From Cepaea nemoralis (lineage: Eukaryota; Mollusca; Gastropoda; Stylommatophora; Helicidae): a stretch of DNA of 64,000 bases. The notes under the pieces were generated by a model, which saw nothing but the letters and a program-made list of their open reading frames with translations, did no database searches and was not told the origin of the DNA. The position numbers were made by a program, and so were the translations under genes. This document shows, in pieces, positions 1-13,168 of the stretch (positions are counted from its first letter, which is position 1; every line of letters starts with the position of its first letter). Location of the stretch: the NCBI GenBank assembly GCA_014155875.1, contig JACEFZ010021391.1, positions 149,001-213,000 of the forward strand, in the 5' to 3' direction.

Positions 1-120
1 CACAAGCAGTAAGCAGACAGAATTGAACAATGAACAAGAAGTAAGAAGAGATAATTGAACAATGAATAAGCAGTAAGAAGAGAGAATTGGACAATGAACA
101 AGCAGTAAGAAGAGAGAATA
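1..120. repeat. 32-bp tandem repeat, about 3.7 copies
   Basis: Copies of an A/G-rich unit containing 'acaatgaacaagcagtaag' follow one another with a 32-bp period and a few substitutions. The array probably continues to the left of the window. Confidence 0.8.
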
Positions 121-145
121 AACGCCGTGTATGTGTAGATTTAAA

Positions 146-370
146 CCATGGTTGTGGCTAAAGGGATAGTGAGGCGCGCAGTTTCATAATCCCCTGACAC
201 ACCAAGTCAAGGGATCGAAGTCAGCCGCTGGTGATTCGGAAGTAAACTGCTTTTCGTTGAATTTAGTAGTATGAAACGTCGGCAGTTCAGAAAGCAATAG
301 CGAACTACTGAACAAAATTCTGCTTACTAAATGACAATCCATAAATGCTGGGGTTCATTGCAACGTCTAT
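146..370 (+). mobile_element. SINE-B copy (tRNA-headed SINE), old
   Basis: It shares the SINE-B core 'cagaaagcaat.gc.aact' and the tail block 'gctggggtt...cctgta.agga' with the better copy at 13395-13639. The tRNA-like head and the spacing are degraded, and I saw no clear TSD. Confidence 0.6.
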
Positions 371-569
371 AGAGGACATGAAACTGACTTGTGTGTGTGG
401 ATATACAAAATACGAAATAATTTGTGATGTTTACAAATTGCGTTGATCGTGTGCTGTTGTTTCTAAATCTCTATAACCACACAGTGTAATTGTAAATTTA
501 TTGTGTAACGTGTGTAACACTACAATTTTATCATTTGTAATTACACATTGTCCTGTTTCACAACCACAG

Positions 570-708
570 ATGAACAACGCTGCAGCAGAACTAGCCGACG
601 CTCACAACTATCCACTCATGCGTCTCATGACTGTAGAACAAGAACAGTCTACGACTCCTCTATATGATCTCATCCAGTTGAGACAATCATGGACCCGACC
701 CAGCAATG
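570..708 (+). CDS. SIAE: SIAE exon a (first exon in window)
   Basis: The acceptor is 'caaccacag' before 570 and the donor is gt at 709. The exon reads in phase 0 and ends in phase 1. It encodes the segment just after the family's serine block, including NNAAAELADAHNYPLMRLM and QSWTRPSN. Confidence 0.88.
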
Positions 709-3700
709 GTTCGTAGAAGTGTCTTTCCATACAATGGATTAGACTTGTTGAGCTGCTGTTTTTAATCTGATGTTGATATGTTTGCCCAGTAATGGTTGGT
801 AGCAGTGTCTGTCCACATAGATGGGATAGTCTTCTTTTTCTTTTGCACTCTATTTCCGAATGGTTTCTTCATCATGTGTCATGCCGATAAGCGTGGGCAG
901 TCTTGTTTTGCCATCTCACGCCATCACCAGAGTCGTGGATCAGATCTGTGTTCTCGTCTAGACCATACCACGTAGACAAACCATCCAGATATGTACTTCT
1001 CTGTCTTCCCCTTGTTCTCTTTCCCCCAATCTTGCCAGTTGTCACCAAGTTCTCCTATTTATTTCTTCACATAACGTAGCAAAAACAAGTTGACTGTCTA
1101 CGTCTAATTTTTCTAATCAGTTTATGATTTTTGTTTGTTTCTTGAAAGACTGTCCATGGTTGTCTTTGCATTTTCCTCAGAAACACTTCCACATCCATCA
1201 GATGATTTTCAGCTTGTCCTCTCATTGCCGAAGCTTCATATCCATACACAAGTACAGATTCTATGCAACACCTCAACACACTTTTTCTCGTCGCATATAA
1301 ATAACATCATTTTATTGGTCAGTATGTTTTCCATCTTGCAAAAGACTACCTTCGCCATGAGGATTCTTGTTCTAATCTCTTCAAGGCATCTCCCTTCAGA
1401 TGTTAAAACTGTTCTGAGATAAATGTACTTATTCACGTGTTTAAGAATATTCCCATTTGCTTGTATCTTACACAGTGCTACTTCCTTGTTCCTAGTGACG
1501 ACCATAATCTGTGTCTTCTTACAATTTAATTATAACCCTAGTTGTTCACTGTGTGCAACCACTGTATCTACTAAATGTTGCAGATCCTGCTCCTATGTCC
1601 GCAATCAACCCAGCCCCCCCCCCTCTCCCCCCAGAACCGCCATCTCCTTCCACCATATCTTCAGCTATCTCATGCAGCTCTGTCCACCTTCTTCGCATGT
1701 TGTTCATGTCGATTTATTTCTACTTCTCTTCTCCGAGAGTGTGTGGGTCTTCCTCTATTTCTTTTGCCATGTGGCCTCCAGATTAAGATGTTTCTAGTTA
1801 TTCTATTCTCTGGTATTCTTCTCGGTTCATTAGTATTTGTCTAATTCTCTCCATGAGCTCCACATTGGTGCTTCTGTCATACCATTTGTCTAGTTCTCTC
1901 CATGAGCTCCACATTGGTGCTTCTGTCATACCATTTGTCTAGTTCTCTCCATGAGCTCCACATTGGTGCTTCTGTTATACCATTTGTCTAGTTCTCTCCA
2001 TGAGCTCCACATTGGTGCTTCTGTCATACCATTTGTCTAGTTCTCTCCATGAGCTCCACATTGGTGCTTCTGTCATACCATTTGTCTAGTTCTCTCCATG
2101 AGCTCCACATTGGTGCTTCTGTCATACCATTTGTCTAGTCTCTCCATGAGCTCCAAATTTGTGCTTCTGTCATACCATTTGTCTAGTTCTCTCCATGAGC
2201 TCCACATTGGTGCTTCTGTCATACCATTTGTCTAGTTCTCTCCATGAGCTCCACATTGGTGCTTCTGTCATACCATTTGTCTAGTTCTCTCCATGAGCTC
2301 CACATTGGTGCTTCTGTCATACCATTTGTCTAGTTCTCTCCATGAGCTCCACATTGGTGCTTCTGTCATACCATTTGTCTAGTTCTCTCCATGAGCTCCA
2401 CATTGGTGCTTCTGTCATACCATTTGTCTAGTTCTCTCCATGAGCTCCACATTGGTGCTTCTGTCAAACCATGTGTCTAGTTCTCTCCATGAGCTCCACA
2501 TTGGTGCTTCTGACATACCATTTGTCTAGTTCTCTCCATGAGCTCCACATTGGTGCTTCTGTCATACCATTTGTCTAGTTCTCTCCATGAGCTCCACATT
2601 GGTGCTTCTGTCATACCATTTGATTCCTTCTATTCTGTATAGGCACCAGTTAGTGAAAGTGTGTAGTTTATTTGCAATAGTTGTCTCTATTTTCCCCGCT
2701 TCAGATATACACATTAGTCCTGGTGTAACGTTAGAGTTGAACGTTCTAAGTTGTGTGCTATGTTTAATATCTTTTGACCTCCACAACTGTCCTAGTGTGT
2801 ACAAGCTCCTCTAGTCCACGGACAGACAGAAAAACCAATGATCAAGCCCTACAAGAAACACATGAACATCATAAACTGAGTAGAGAAATTAAACGTAGAC
2901 AGTCAACATTTTTGTTTTAGTTTTGAGAAGAAATAAATTGGAGAATTTGGTAACAACTAGAAAGACCGAGGGGAAGAGAACAAGTGGAAGGCAGAGAAGT
3001 AAAGACTCTGGTGATCGTGTGAGATGGCGAATCATGACCGCCCACACTTATCGACTTGGTACATGATGGAGTCTTCTATATTCTTATTCTGATATCTTTA
3101 CCTGTACTACCCCCCCCCCCTTGTCTACATTGCTGCCTAAGTAGGTTTGTGCTTCTGGCTTTCGTCATTGCTTTCTGGACCAAAGTCAACGTTGAAGTCC
3201 AACTGACTGGCATGTATAACGAACAAGTACGCGGCCGTCAGTAGAGAAAGTGTAGGCGCGTTAAACCTCTCAGCCGCGCTAACCCACGAATAGACCACAA
3301 CCCAGTTTTGGTTTCAGAATTAACAAAAACCTGTGAAGAAAGAAATATGTTTATATGATTCTGGCCTAGAGCAGGAGCCTGTCCTACTAGGCGCCTCCAC
3401 CAGGTGACTATAATGGATTCGTCTCTAGATATTGTTTCTGTGGGTTAGCTGAGAACATGTTGAACAAGCAGCCGTGGAGGGGGGATTACAACAGGGGAGT
3501 TGGCCTAATTTTGCCTAAAAACAGAACATTGGGATAGTTAAAGGATGTTGGACAATCTGAGATAAAGTGCTGTTAGTGAAACAACAAAGGGTGGTGGTCA
3601 TTGAGAGAAGCCAGTTAGATGGTGGGGTAATTGTCTCTATAAAATACATAAACACTCTGTGACATGGCTATTGGCAGCCATACATAATCTCTCCCACAGC

Positions 3701-6582
3701 TGCCTTGCAGAGTCTGTTATTTTAGACAATGGCTGGTTTAAAAAATCCATACCCATACCGGCGGAAGGCAAGGAATACCCTCCACTGAATTCAGCCCTTG
3801 TTAATCATCTTTCAAAACAAATTGAAGTTAACTATGTTAATGTGTTTCTACTGGAATCACTTCGTCCCGTGGGGAACAATATGGGGTATAAGTGGTACCC
3901 GATCATCATCATGCGACTGTATGCAAATTAAATATAAAAAAAAGAAAAAATAGATTACATGTTATGTATGGAATGTCAGAATACTTATTAAGAGTTGAGC
4001 TGAGCTAAGAACCGACCATATTCTACGTGCACAGTCAAACAATATGCCCAAAAGGTCTGTATTAAATGAGACCATATTCTACGTCCACAGTCAAACAATA
4101 TGCCCAAAAGTTCTGTATTAAATGAGACCATATTCTATGTGCACAAACAAAGGTTTTTAACATTGAAAGCTTACCAACCAAACCCCCACAGTGTCTGCTA
4201 CTGAACATATTTCTGGTACATTCCATACATTTCAAGTTTGAACACTTGCTCGGTCAATCTGGAAACCAGTGTATGTATTGTTTACTTCCGGCAGCAAGCC
4301 TCGGTGGTCCCCCATGGAAGTACTTCTCCGCTATATGTTGGGTCTATGGGAAAGCCATACACAAAGCTCTGGGGTATCCTATTGGTCTGATTGCTTCAAG
4401 CTGGGGTGGGACCACTGTTGAAGCCTGGTCATCTACTCAAGCTCTAGCAAAATGTGGGGTCAGCTCCAACCAGCACCACGATGTTAAAGACCATCAGTCT
4501 ACAAGGTACTGTTTTACTGGTTTCAAAGATATTCCGTTGAGTATTCAGAGTTTACATGAATATTTTCTCTGAGCTTTACTAATTATGAGTTGCAATGATT
4601 TTCTTTTTTTAAAATCATTCCTTCAACGTTGGTAAATTAGTTAAATATGTTACGTCAGTTTTATTGATTTGCTTGGACATATTCTCTAAGTTTTGATAAT
4701 TTATAAAAACATATTGTCTCAGTTTACATGACTCACGTGAATATATTCTCTGAGTTCTGCTATTTGACTTCAGCATATTCTATGAGTTGTCATGATTTAC
4801 TTGAACATATTCTATGAGTTTTTATAATTTCTTTTAAGATATTCTGAAAGGTTTCATAATTTACACACAGCTAATCTGTGATTTTAAATGATTTACTGAA
4901 ACATATAGAAGTTATATTGATGAGTCTTGATGACTTAATTTCGCATAAGGTTTTATTTGTAATGATTATTAATTGAGCTTTAAGGAGTTACTTTAAGACA
5001 TTATGTGAGTTTGATGACTTACTCAAGCATATTATGTCCGCCTAGAGTGCTGGAGGTCCCGGGTTCAGACCCTGGTGAGGACCGGGATTTATTTAAAAAA
5101 TCCACCTGGACTTCCAGTAATAAAATTTCCCCTGGTCACTGGGTAGTGAGATCGGACGCCCGTGTGTATTGTTGCGCACGTACAAAATCCCTTGGCAGTT
5201 GGAATTCGAAAAAGAGTAGCCTAACGGCTACCCGGGCAAAATTTCGAGTTAAAAATCTACCCAAAGTATTTCAGGATCCTCGCCGATGCAACGGAGTTCT
5301 TGCATTGAGCTGAGTTTCTCGAGACTCAGGTTTGAGTTAGGATGAAAACGGAGCACTTATGGGTTAAACCGTGTGCCGTGATGTTGATCCAACGAGTAAA
5401 CGACTAAACTCTAAGTATTGTTATTTTATTTGCTTATAATTTTAGTCTATTTACACATGTTGAGATGAGTTGAACTAAGAACCGACACCACTGCACTCAG
5501 GACATTCACATATGCGCTCCGTCCCCTCCTTCATCAGCCAGCGAAGAGTCACATTACTAATCGTTCCCACCGCTATTTGATTGAAAGTTCTAATGGTCTT
5601 CCTCTCAGATTTGAGATTCTACAAGAACCCGTGCCAATCCCTCGCAATCTCATCTTTTCCACATACGGGTTCTCGGTGTGTTCCTCAACCTTCTCCACCT
5701 GGTCCCATAGGCGCACAACCACCGCTCCCTTGTCCATAGGTAATCTACCACCAAGGGGTGCATTCCCTGACATCCTATCACCAGTTACACATACTCTAAT
5801 CTATGTATACATATTCTAGAGATAATGTAGATTTACTGATACATATTCTGGAAGTGTTACTGCGCCTTTTAGTTTTGATTTTACCTACAGAGGTAGAAAG
5901 AACGGCCTGTAGTATTGATTTTACCTACATAGTTAGAAAAAGCGGCCTGGAGTATTGATTTTACCTACACAGTTGGAAAGAACGGCCTGTAGTATTGATT
6001 TTACCTACAGAATTAGAAAGAACGGCCTGTAGTATTGATGTTACCTTCAGAGTTAGAAAGAACGGCCTGTAGTATTGAATTTACCTATAGAGTCCCACAA
6101 CTTTATTTCGCTCCATTATGTCACAGCATACCTATTCATTAGCACAAGTTGCTATTATGACGGGAGCTGTAGTAGCATAGTGGTTAGCCAGCTTGCCCCA
6201 CGGTCCGGTGGTCATTTGTTCAAATCTCCATACATGGGGTATTTATTTTAATTTGATCTTAGTTCTGAAGTCGATCAAGTCTAAAATGGGTATCAGGAAA
6301 TGTCGTGGTAACAAAAATCGATAGGTTTGATATTGCACACATCACTCATTGAATACCTATTGGTCTAAACATTTATGAGGTTTGGACCACATACCCAAGG
6401 CGAGTAAAACGGTTCTTGACTTTCTGATTTTTGACCATATTCCCTATACGCCTCAAGATGCGGAACCTTTACATTTTATAACCATACTAGCTGACCCGGC
6501 CCGGCTTCGCCCAGTCCTTGGTGGGGAGCATCTCATTTAATCCATATAAGTAGTCATATAAGTTCTCGTTCCCGTTACCGAC

Positions 6583-6619
<37 letters not shown>

Positions 6620-6715
6620 GACCCGGCCCGGCATCGCCCAGCTCCTGGTGTGGAGCATCTCATTTAATTCATATAAGTAGTCATATAAGCTCCCGTTCCC
6701 GTTCCCGACTATCTA

Positions 6716-6746
<31 letters not shown>

Positions 6747-6843
6747 GTCTGTCTGTCTGTCTGATCCGGCCCGGCTTCGCCCAGTTCCTGATGGGGAGCA
6801 TCTAATTTAATTCATATAAGTAGTCATATAAGTTCCCGTTCCC

Positions 6844-6875
<32 letters not shown>

Positions 6876-7086
6876 GACCCGGCCCGGCATCGCCCAGCTC
6901 CTGGTGTGGAGCATCTCATTTAATTCATATAAGTAGTCATATAAGCTCACGTTCCCGTTCCCGACTATCTATCTGTCTGTCTGTCTGTCTATCTGTCTGT
7001 CTGATCCGGCCCGGCTTCGCCCAGCCCCTGATGGGGAGCATCTCATTTAATTCATATGAGTAGTCATATAAGTTCCCGTTCCCGAC

Positions 7087-7128
<42 letters not shown>

Positions 7129-10100
7129 ATCATTTATTGGTTGCAGTTAGAACAACCTTAGATAAACGAAGACCAACTTACAAAAAGCATTAGAAAGAGC
7201 ACTTGAAAGATCTTTACATCTTCCCGAACAATTAACTTGGGTAAATGGAGCAGCGGCAGCAGCAGCAGAAGAAGAAGAAAAAGGAGGAGTAGGAGCTTGG
7301 AGGAGGAAGAGGGAGGAGGAGGGAGGAGAGGAGAAAGAGAGAAGAGGAGGATGGAGGAGGGAGAGGGAGGAGGGGAGGAGAAGAGGAAGAGGGTAGGAGG
7401 TGGAGGAGGGGAGAGGAGGAGGAGGAGGAATATAACGCATATGCCTGTAGATTTAATCATGGCTGAAGTTGTTCTATGTCTTCTTAGAGTTGGCGACAGT
7501 GTAAAGAAATATAAAATCTTCAAACTTGATAGAGATAAGGTAACTATTATTTATTCATTCTTTAAGCAAAAAAAGATGAGTTACAATGTTATGCATTATG
7601 CATTATTTTTATGAAAACTTTGAAAATGCCTTACAGATTGTATCATTATTTATTATAACTCATATGCCGGTATATACCTATGGACAAAGAGTTTATAAAT
7701 CTTTGAAAACGATGCCACAATATGACTATAAGTTATACAGAAAAGTTATGTCCCTTGAAATAACTTTTACAGAGTTAGGTCCCCTGAGATATATGAAATT
7801 ATAATGAAAAATGAAAAATGAAATAATATTGGGTAAGCAGCCGATTTCACACTAAACGAATATGACAGTGGGCTGCGCTGGAATGAAAGGAAGACGTGTA
7901 GAAAATTTCATCTCAATCGGATGAGCCGTTCGCGAGCGCATAAAGGACATATGGACATACAGACAGACAGACGGAGATCGCCTTTTATATATAAGATTTC
8001 TAATATGTCTTAATATCCAGAGATGGGCGATGTAGAGGGAGTGGAGATGGGTGGTGTACACGTTGAAGAAAATGGGAGATTTAATACTGAAGAGATGGTT
8101 GATGTTAGGCTTGAGAGATGGGTGATGTAATGCTGAAGAGATGGGTGATGCTAGGCTTGAAAGATGGATGATGTAAGGCTGAAGAGATGAGTGATATAAA
8201 GTTTGAGATATGAGTGATAAAAGGCTGAAGAGATGGGTGATGTAAGGCTTAAGATATGGGTGATGTAAGGTTTGAGAGATGGGTGGTGTAAGGTTTGAGA
8301 GATGGGTGATGTAAAGCTGAAGAGATGGGTTATGTCATTGCTCAAGAGATGTGTGATGTTAGGTTTGAGTGATGGGGGATGTAAGGCTGAAAAGATGGGT
8401 TATGTAAGGCTTGAGAGATGGTTTATGTAAAGTTGAAGAGATGATTTATGTAAGGCTGAAGAGATAAATTTATGTAAGGCTGAAGAGACTGGTTATGTAG
8501 GGCTGAAGTAAAGGTTTATGTAAAGCTGAAGAGATGGTTTATGTAAGGCTGAAGATATGGTTTATGTAAGACTGGAGAGATGGCTTATGTAAGGCTGAAG
8601 AGATGGTTTGTGTAAAGCTGAAGAGATGGTTTATGTAAGGCTGAAGAGACTGGTTATGTAGGGCTGAAGAGATGGTTGATGTATACTCAATAGACATGCA
8701 TGATTTAATGCTGAAGAGATGTATGATGTAAGGCTGAAAAGATGGGTTATGTAAGGCTGAAGAGATGTATGATGTAAATGTAAAGAGATGGGTTATGTAA
8801 GACTGAATAGATATATGATGTAAGGCTGAAGAGATGGGTGATGTATAGATAGTAGAGATGTATGATACAAGGCTGAAGAGATGTACTGTTGAAGATAATG
8901 AGTGATGTAAGGCTGAAGAGATGGGTTATGTAAGGCTGAAGATATGTTACTATGTAAGGATGAAGATATGGGTTATGTAAGGCTGAAGATATGTTACTAT
9001 GTAAGGCTGAAGAGATGGGTTATGTAACGCTGAAGAGATGAGTAATGTAAGGCTTAATAGATGGGCGATGTACAGGAGTAGAGATTGTTGATGTATACGT
9101 TGAAGATAATGGGTGATGTAAGGCGGAAGAGACGGATTATGTAAGGGTGAAGAGATGGGTTATGTAAGGCTGAAGAGATGAGTGATGTCCAGGGAGTAGA
9201 GATGTGTGATGTATTGTTGAAGAAATCGGTGGTGTAAAAGTAATAGAAATTGGTGATGTAAGGGTGTAGAGATCGATGATGTATTGTTGAAGGTAAAAAA
9301 TTAGAAGAAATGGGTGATGTAATTCTGAAGAGATTGGTGATTTCAGATAAAGAGATGAGTGACGTATAAGTTATAGAAATGGGTGATGTACAATCTGAAA
9401 AGATAGGTGATGTACACAAATCAAAAGTGGAATGGGCGCCACCTAACGATAATGCCATTCCCTTCCTTTAACTCGAACATATGTTAACTAGTTCATATCA
9501 AATACTGAACAAACGGGAAGATGTCAGATGAACAAACATTAGCATACATTTATTAGTACTAGTATATTGTGCCATTTCTTTTTTAATTATGAGATAATTA
9601 TTATATTAGAAGACACACTAAATAACAGAACTAAAACATGTGACAGACATCCCATTTCGTCACGATACTAAAGAGTGTTAACAGGTCTGCTAGCTAGTAC
9701 AAAACTGTTTTATGTTTAATTCTTCTCAGTTATTGGAGTGCAAATCCAACCTTCTTTTATATATCGAGTATTGTGTGTTTCATAAAAAATATGGAGGCGT
9801 GTAGGTATTCGTGCGTCCGGTTAACAACTCCAAACACTGCTTGTTTTCCCAGCCACTCGGGCAAACTGCCGTACGTCGATCGCCTCCAAGACCCTAATGA
9901 CAACTATGTTCTGTGGAACGCTATGATGCACCCATTCCTCGGAATGACCATCAAGGGAGTTGTCTGGTATCAAGGTATGATAACCATTTAAGATTTATTG
10001 CTGACGTAAGGGAGGCCAGTAGCTGGGCAAGCATGTTCAAACTCATATTCTAAGGTCATTATTTGTCTTGATATCTTCAAGCATTCACGACGGAACACCG

Positions 10101-11746
10101 GTGCCTGTGTGGATATTTTCAAACGTTAAAGACAAAAGACCGGCGCTTGGGTCGATATTTTCAAACTTTAAAGACAAGAGGCCAGAGCTTGGGTCGATTT
10201 TTTCAAACATTAATGACAAGATACTGGAGCTTGGGTCGATATTTTCAAATGTTAATGACAAAAGACTGGATCTTGGGTCGATAGTTTCAAACGTTAATAA
10301 CAAGATACTGGAGCTTGGGTCGATATTTTCAAACGTTAATGACAAGAGACTGGAGCTTGGGTCGATATTTTGAAACGTTAATTACAGTAAACTGGAGCTT
10401 GGGTCGATATTTTGAAACGTTAATTACAGTAGACTGGAGCTTGGGTCGATATTTTCAAACGTTAATGACAATTGATTGGAACTTGGGTCGATATTTTCAA
10501 ACGTTAATGACAAGAGACTCTAGTTTGGATCGATATCTTTAAATGGTAATGACAAGAGACCCGCACTTTGGTCAATATTTTCAAAAGTTAATGAGAAGAG
10601 ACTGGAATTTGGGTCAATATTTTCTAACGTTAATGACAAGAGACTAGAGCTTGGATCCATATTGTCAAACTTTATTGACAAGAGACTGGATCGTGGATCT
10701 ATATTTTCAAACGTTAATGGCAAGAGACCGGTGCTTCGGTCGATATTTTCAAACGTTAATGACAAGAGATTGGAGCTTGGTTGCAGACTATTATGAAGGG
10801 ATGATTGTGTTAACAATCGGAAACTTCTAAAGATTTTTGTTTCGTGTTTTCCTGCTTAATAATTATAAAATATCTTTAACACTAAGAACTGTCTTTATGG
10901 ACTCAATCAATGAAGGAAAACTCCCAATTCCACATAATTAATGGAGTTTAGAGTGATCCCAAAATTATTAGACCAGCACTATGTTCGCTATTCAAATCAA
11001 TGCTTTGAAACGGGTCTTTTACTTCTTTTATTTAGTAACCTTACAGTCATTTACATTCCTCTAAAAACATGCAAGTGAAAAAAAAAAGAATACATGCAAG
11101 AAGAATACTCTTTTCCAATGGCTTTTAAACAGGCAGGTTGATGTAACGGTTAGGAAGTTGCCCTGACCAATGGTATGAACGTGTTCGAACGAGTGTTCTG
11201 TGTCTGGACTCACCGCTCGCTCTGGGAGGGAAAGACTGGTCACTTATTCCTCTATGATCTCAATCCTGCACAATGTGATGGTTCTAACACTTCACAGACC
11301 CATAGCGTTCTTGCCTCGGGAATTTTTTAATGGCATTTATATTTTTCTTTACGACTGTTAACGTTACATTTTTTCTCCTCCCCTAACACATGTCGTATGT
11401 TATCCTAATCTTATCTAGATCATAGTAGAAATATTTCGTGGTATTGATTTTGTTTTAAGTGAACACATTCAGGCAAATATGACTCATTGTTATTGTACTG
11501 TCATTGGCGTGTCTAACAAATCCTGCCGTAGGTTCAGCCGACTCGACTGGAACGAAGATGAATCACTACAACTGCACCTTCCCTGCCATGATCAACGACT
11601 GGAGATACAACTTCTACAAGGCTTCTGACGGGCAGACAGACTTGTTGTTTCCATTTGGATTTGTTCAGGTTGTTATTTATCTTGTCAAATCGTCTTACAT
11701 GAAAACGAAATACATGTACAATCATATTCGAAACATTGGACAGTAT

Positions 11747-11841
<95 letters not shown>

Positions 11842-13097
11842 GCATGATGTAGCTTTGAGAAACTAAGCGCAATTTATGGTCACAGTCTCTAATAAATGCA
11901 AAGTTCTGCAGCAGTTTGTAGACGAGATGAGTACAATTGAATTCTAGCAGCAGGTTAAAAACATTTATAAATAACGATCAAATGAATTCCTTCGGCAAAG
12001 GAGCAATGACATAATGCATGAATAACGCAAGAAATACTTAATAGTGTAGAAAGAAAAACTACACACAAAAAAAAGCAGATAAACAATAGCAAAATTATAA
12101 AACTATCGCAAAACCATAACTATGACAGTCTGGGCGCGTGAAAAATACATAGAAGATAATGGAGAACGTATTATAACTTTATACAACAACGGTGGAGGAA
12201 TAGTGGGAACAACTGGAGGACACTCAGAACACTTCACCATAAGATCCGGAGTACGACAACGTTGTGTCCACTCCGCTATCTTATTCATAACATATATAGA
12301 CAGCATATGTAAAGAAACCAGCAAGAACACCGCATGACGAACAGAAGACAGAAGAAGTATCATCGGCAAATTACACCATTAGAGAACTCCTCTTTAGTCT
12401 AGTTTAGTTTAGTCGTTGGATCAACATCACGGCACACGGTTTAAGCCATAAGTGCTCCGTTTTCCTCCTAACTCAAACCTGAGTCTGGAGAAACTCAGCT
12501 CAATGCACGAACTCCGTTGCATCGGCGAGGATTCTGAAATACTTTGGGTAGGTTTTTAACTCGAAATTTTGCCCGGGCAGCGCCGTTAGGCTACTCTTTT
12601 CCTATTTCCAACTGCCAAGGGATTTTTTACGTGCGCAACAATACGCACGGGCGTCCGATCTCACTACCCAGAGACCAGGGGAAATTTTATTACTGGAAGT
12701 TAAGGTGGATTTTTTAAATAAATCCCGGTCCTCACCGGGGCCTGAACCCGGGACCTCCAGAGAACTCCTCTTTGCGGACGGCCAAGCACTAATAGCAAAA
12801 TCAGAAGCAGAATTACAAGACCACATAGACAGTCTACAGGAAATATGTAGGGAACAACACGAAAATTAGCACAAGTAAAACAGAGGTAATTACTATAACC
12901 AAAGAAGTCAAAAACAACAACAACGGTTCACCTAAATGAATACCCCCTGAAACAAGCAGAGATCTTCAAATACCTAGGAAGTATAATATCATCAAATGGC
13001 AAATCAGAAGACGAGAAAATAGATGTAATAAGGCAAATCAGCTCATTGGACAAATGGCGCAAATACCAAAGAAAACAAATATATATATATATATATA

Positions 13098-13168
<71 letters not shown>

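Noticed and set aside
1835..2622. Regular repeats as a CRISPR array
   Set aside because: Units are head-to-tail with no unique spacers, in a eukaryotic genome. The same applies to 5870, 8030, 10105 and 17180.
3659..3931. 90-residue frame as an extra SIAE exon
   Set aside because: Exons 570-708 and 4295-4505 already join in phase across the conserved block; this frame has no SIAE similarity.
6165..6250. tRNA gene
   Set aside because: A- and B-box-like sequences are present but the cloverleaf stems do not pair; better a SINE head.
7147..7614. Long open frames across the polypurine tract
   Set aside because: Pure low-complexity R/E/G or S/L/P products of a GGA tract on both strands.
10068..10816. 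Open frames on both strands as genes
   Set aside because: They arise because the repeat unit is 42 bp; they lie inside an intron between conserved SIAE exons.
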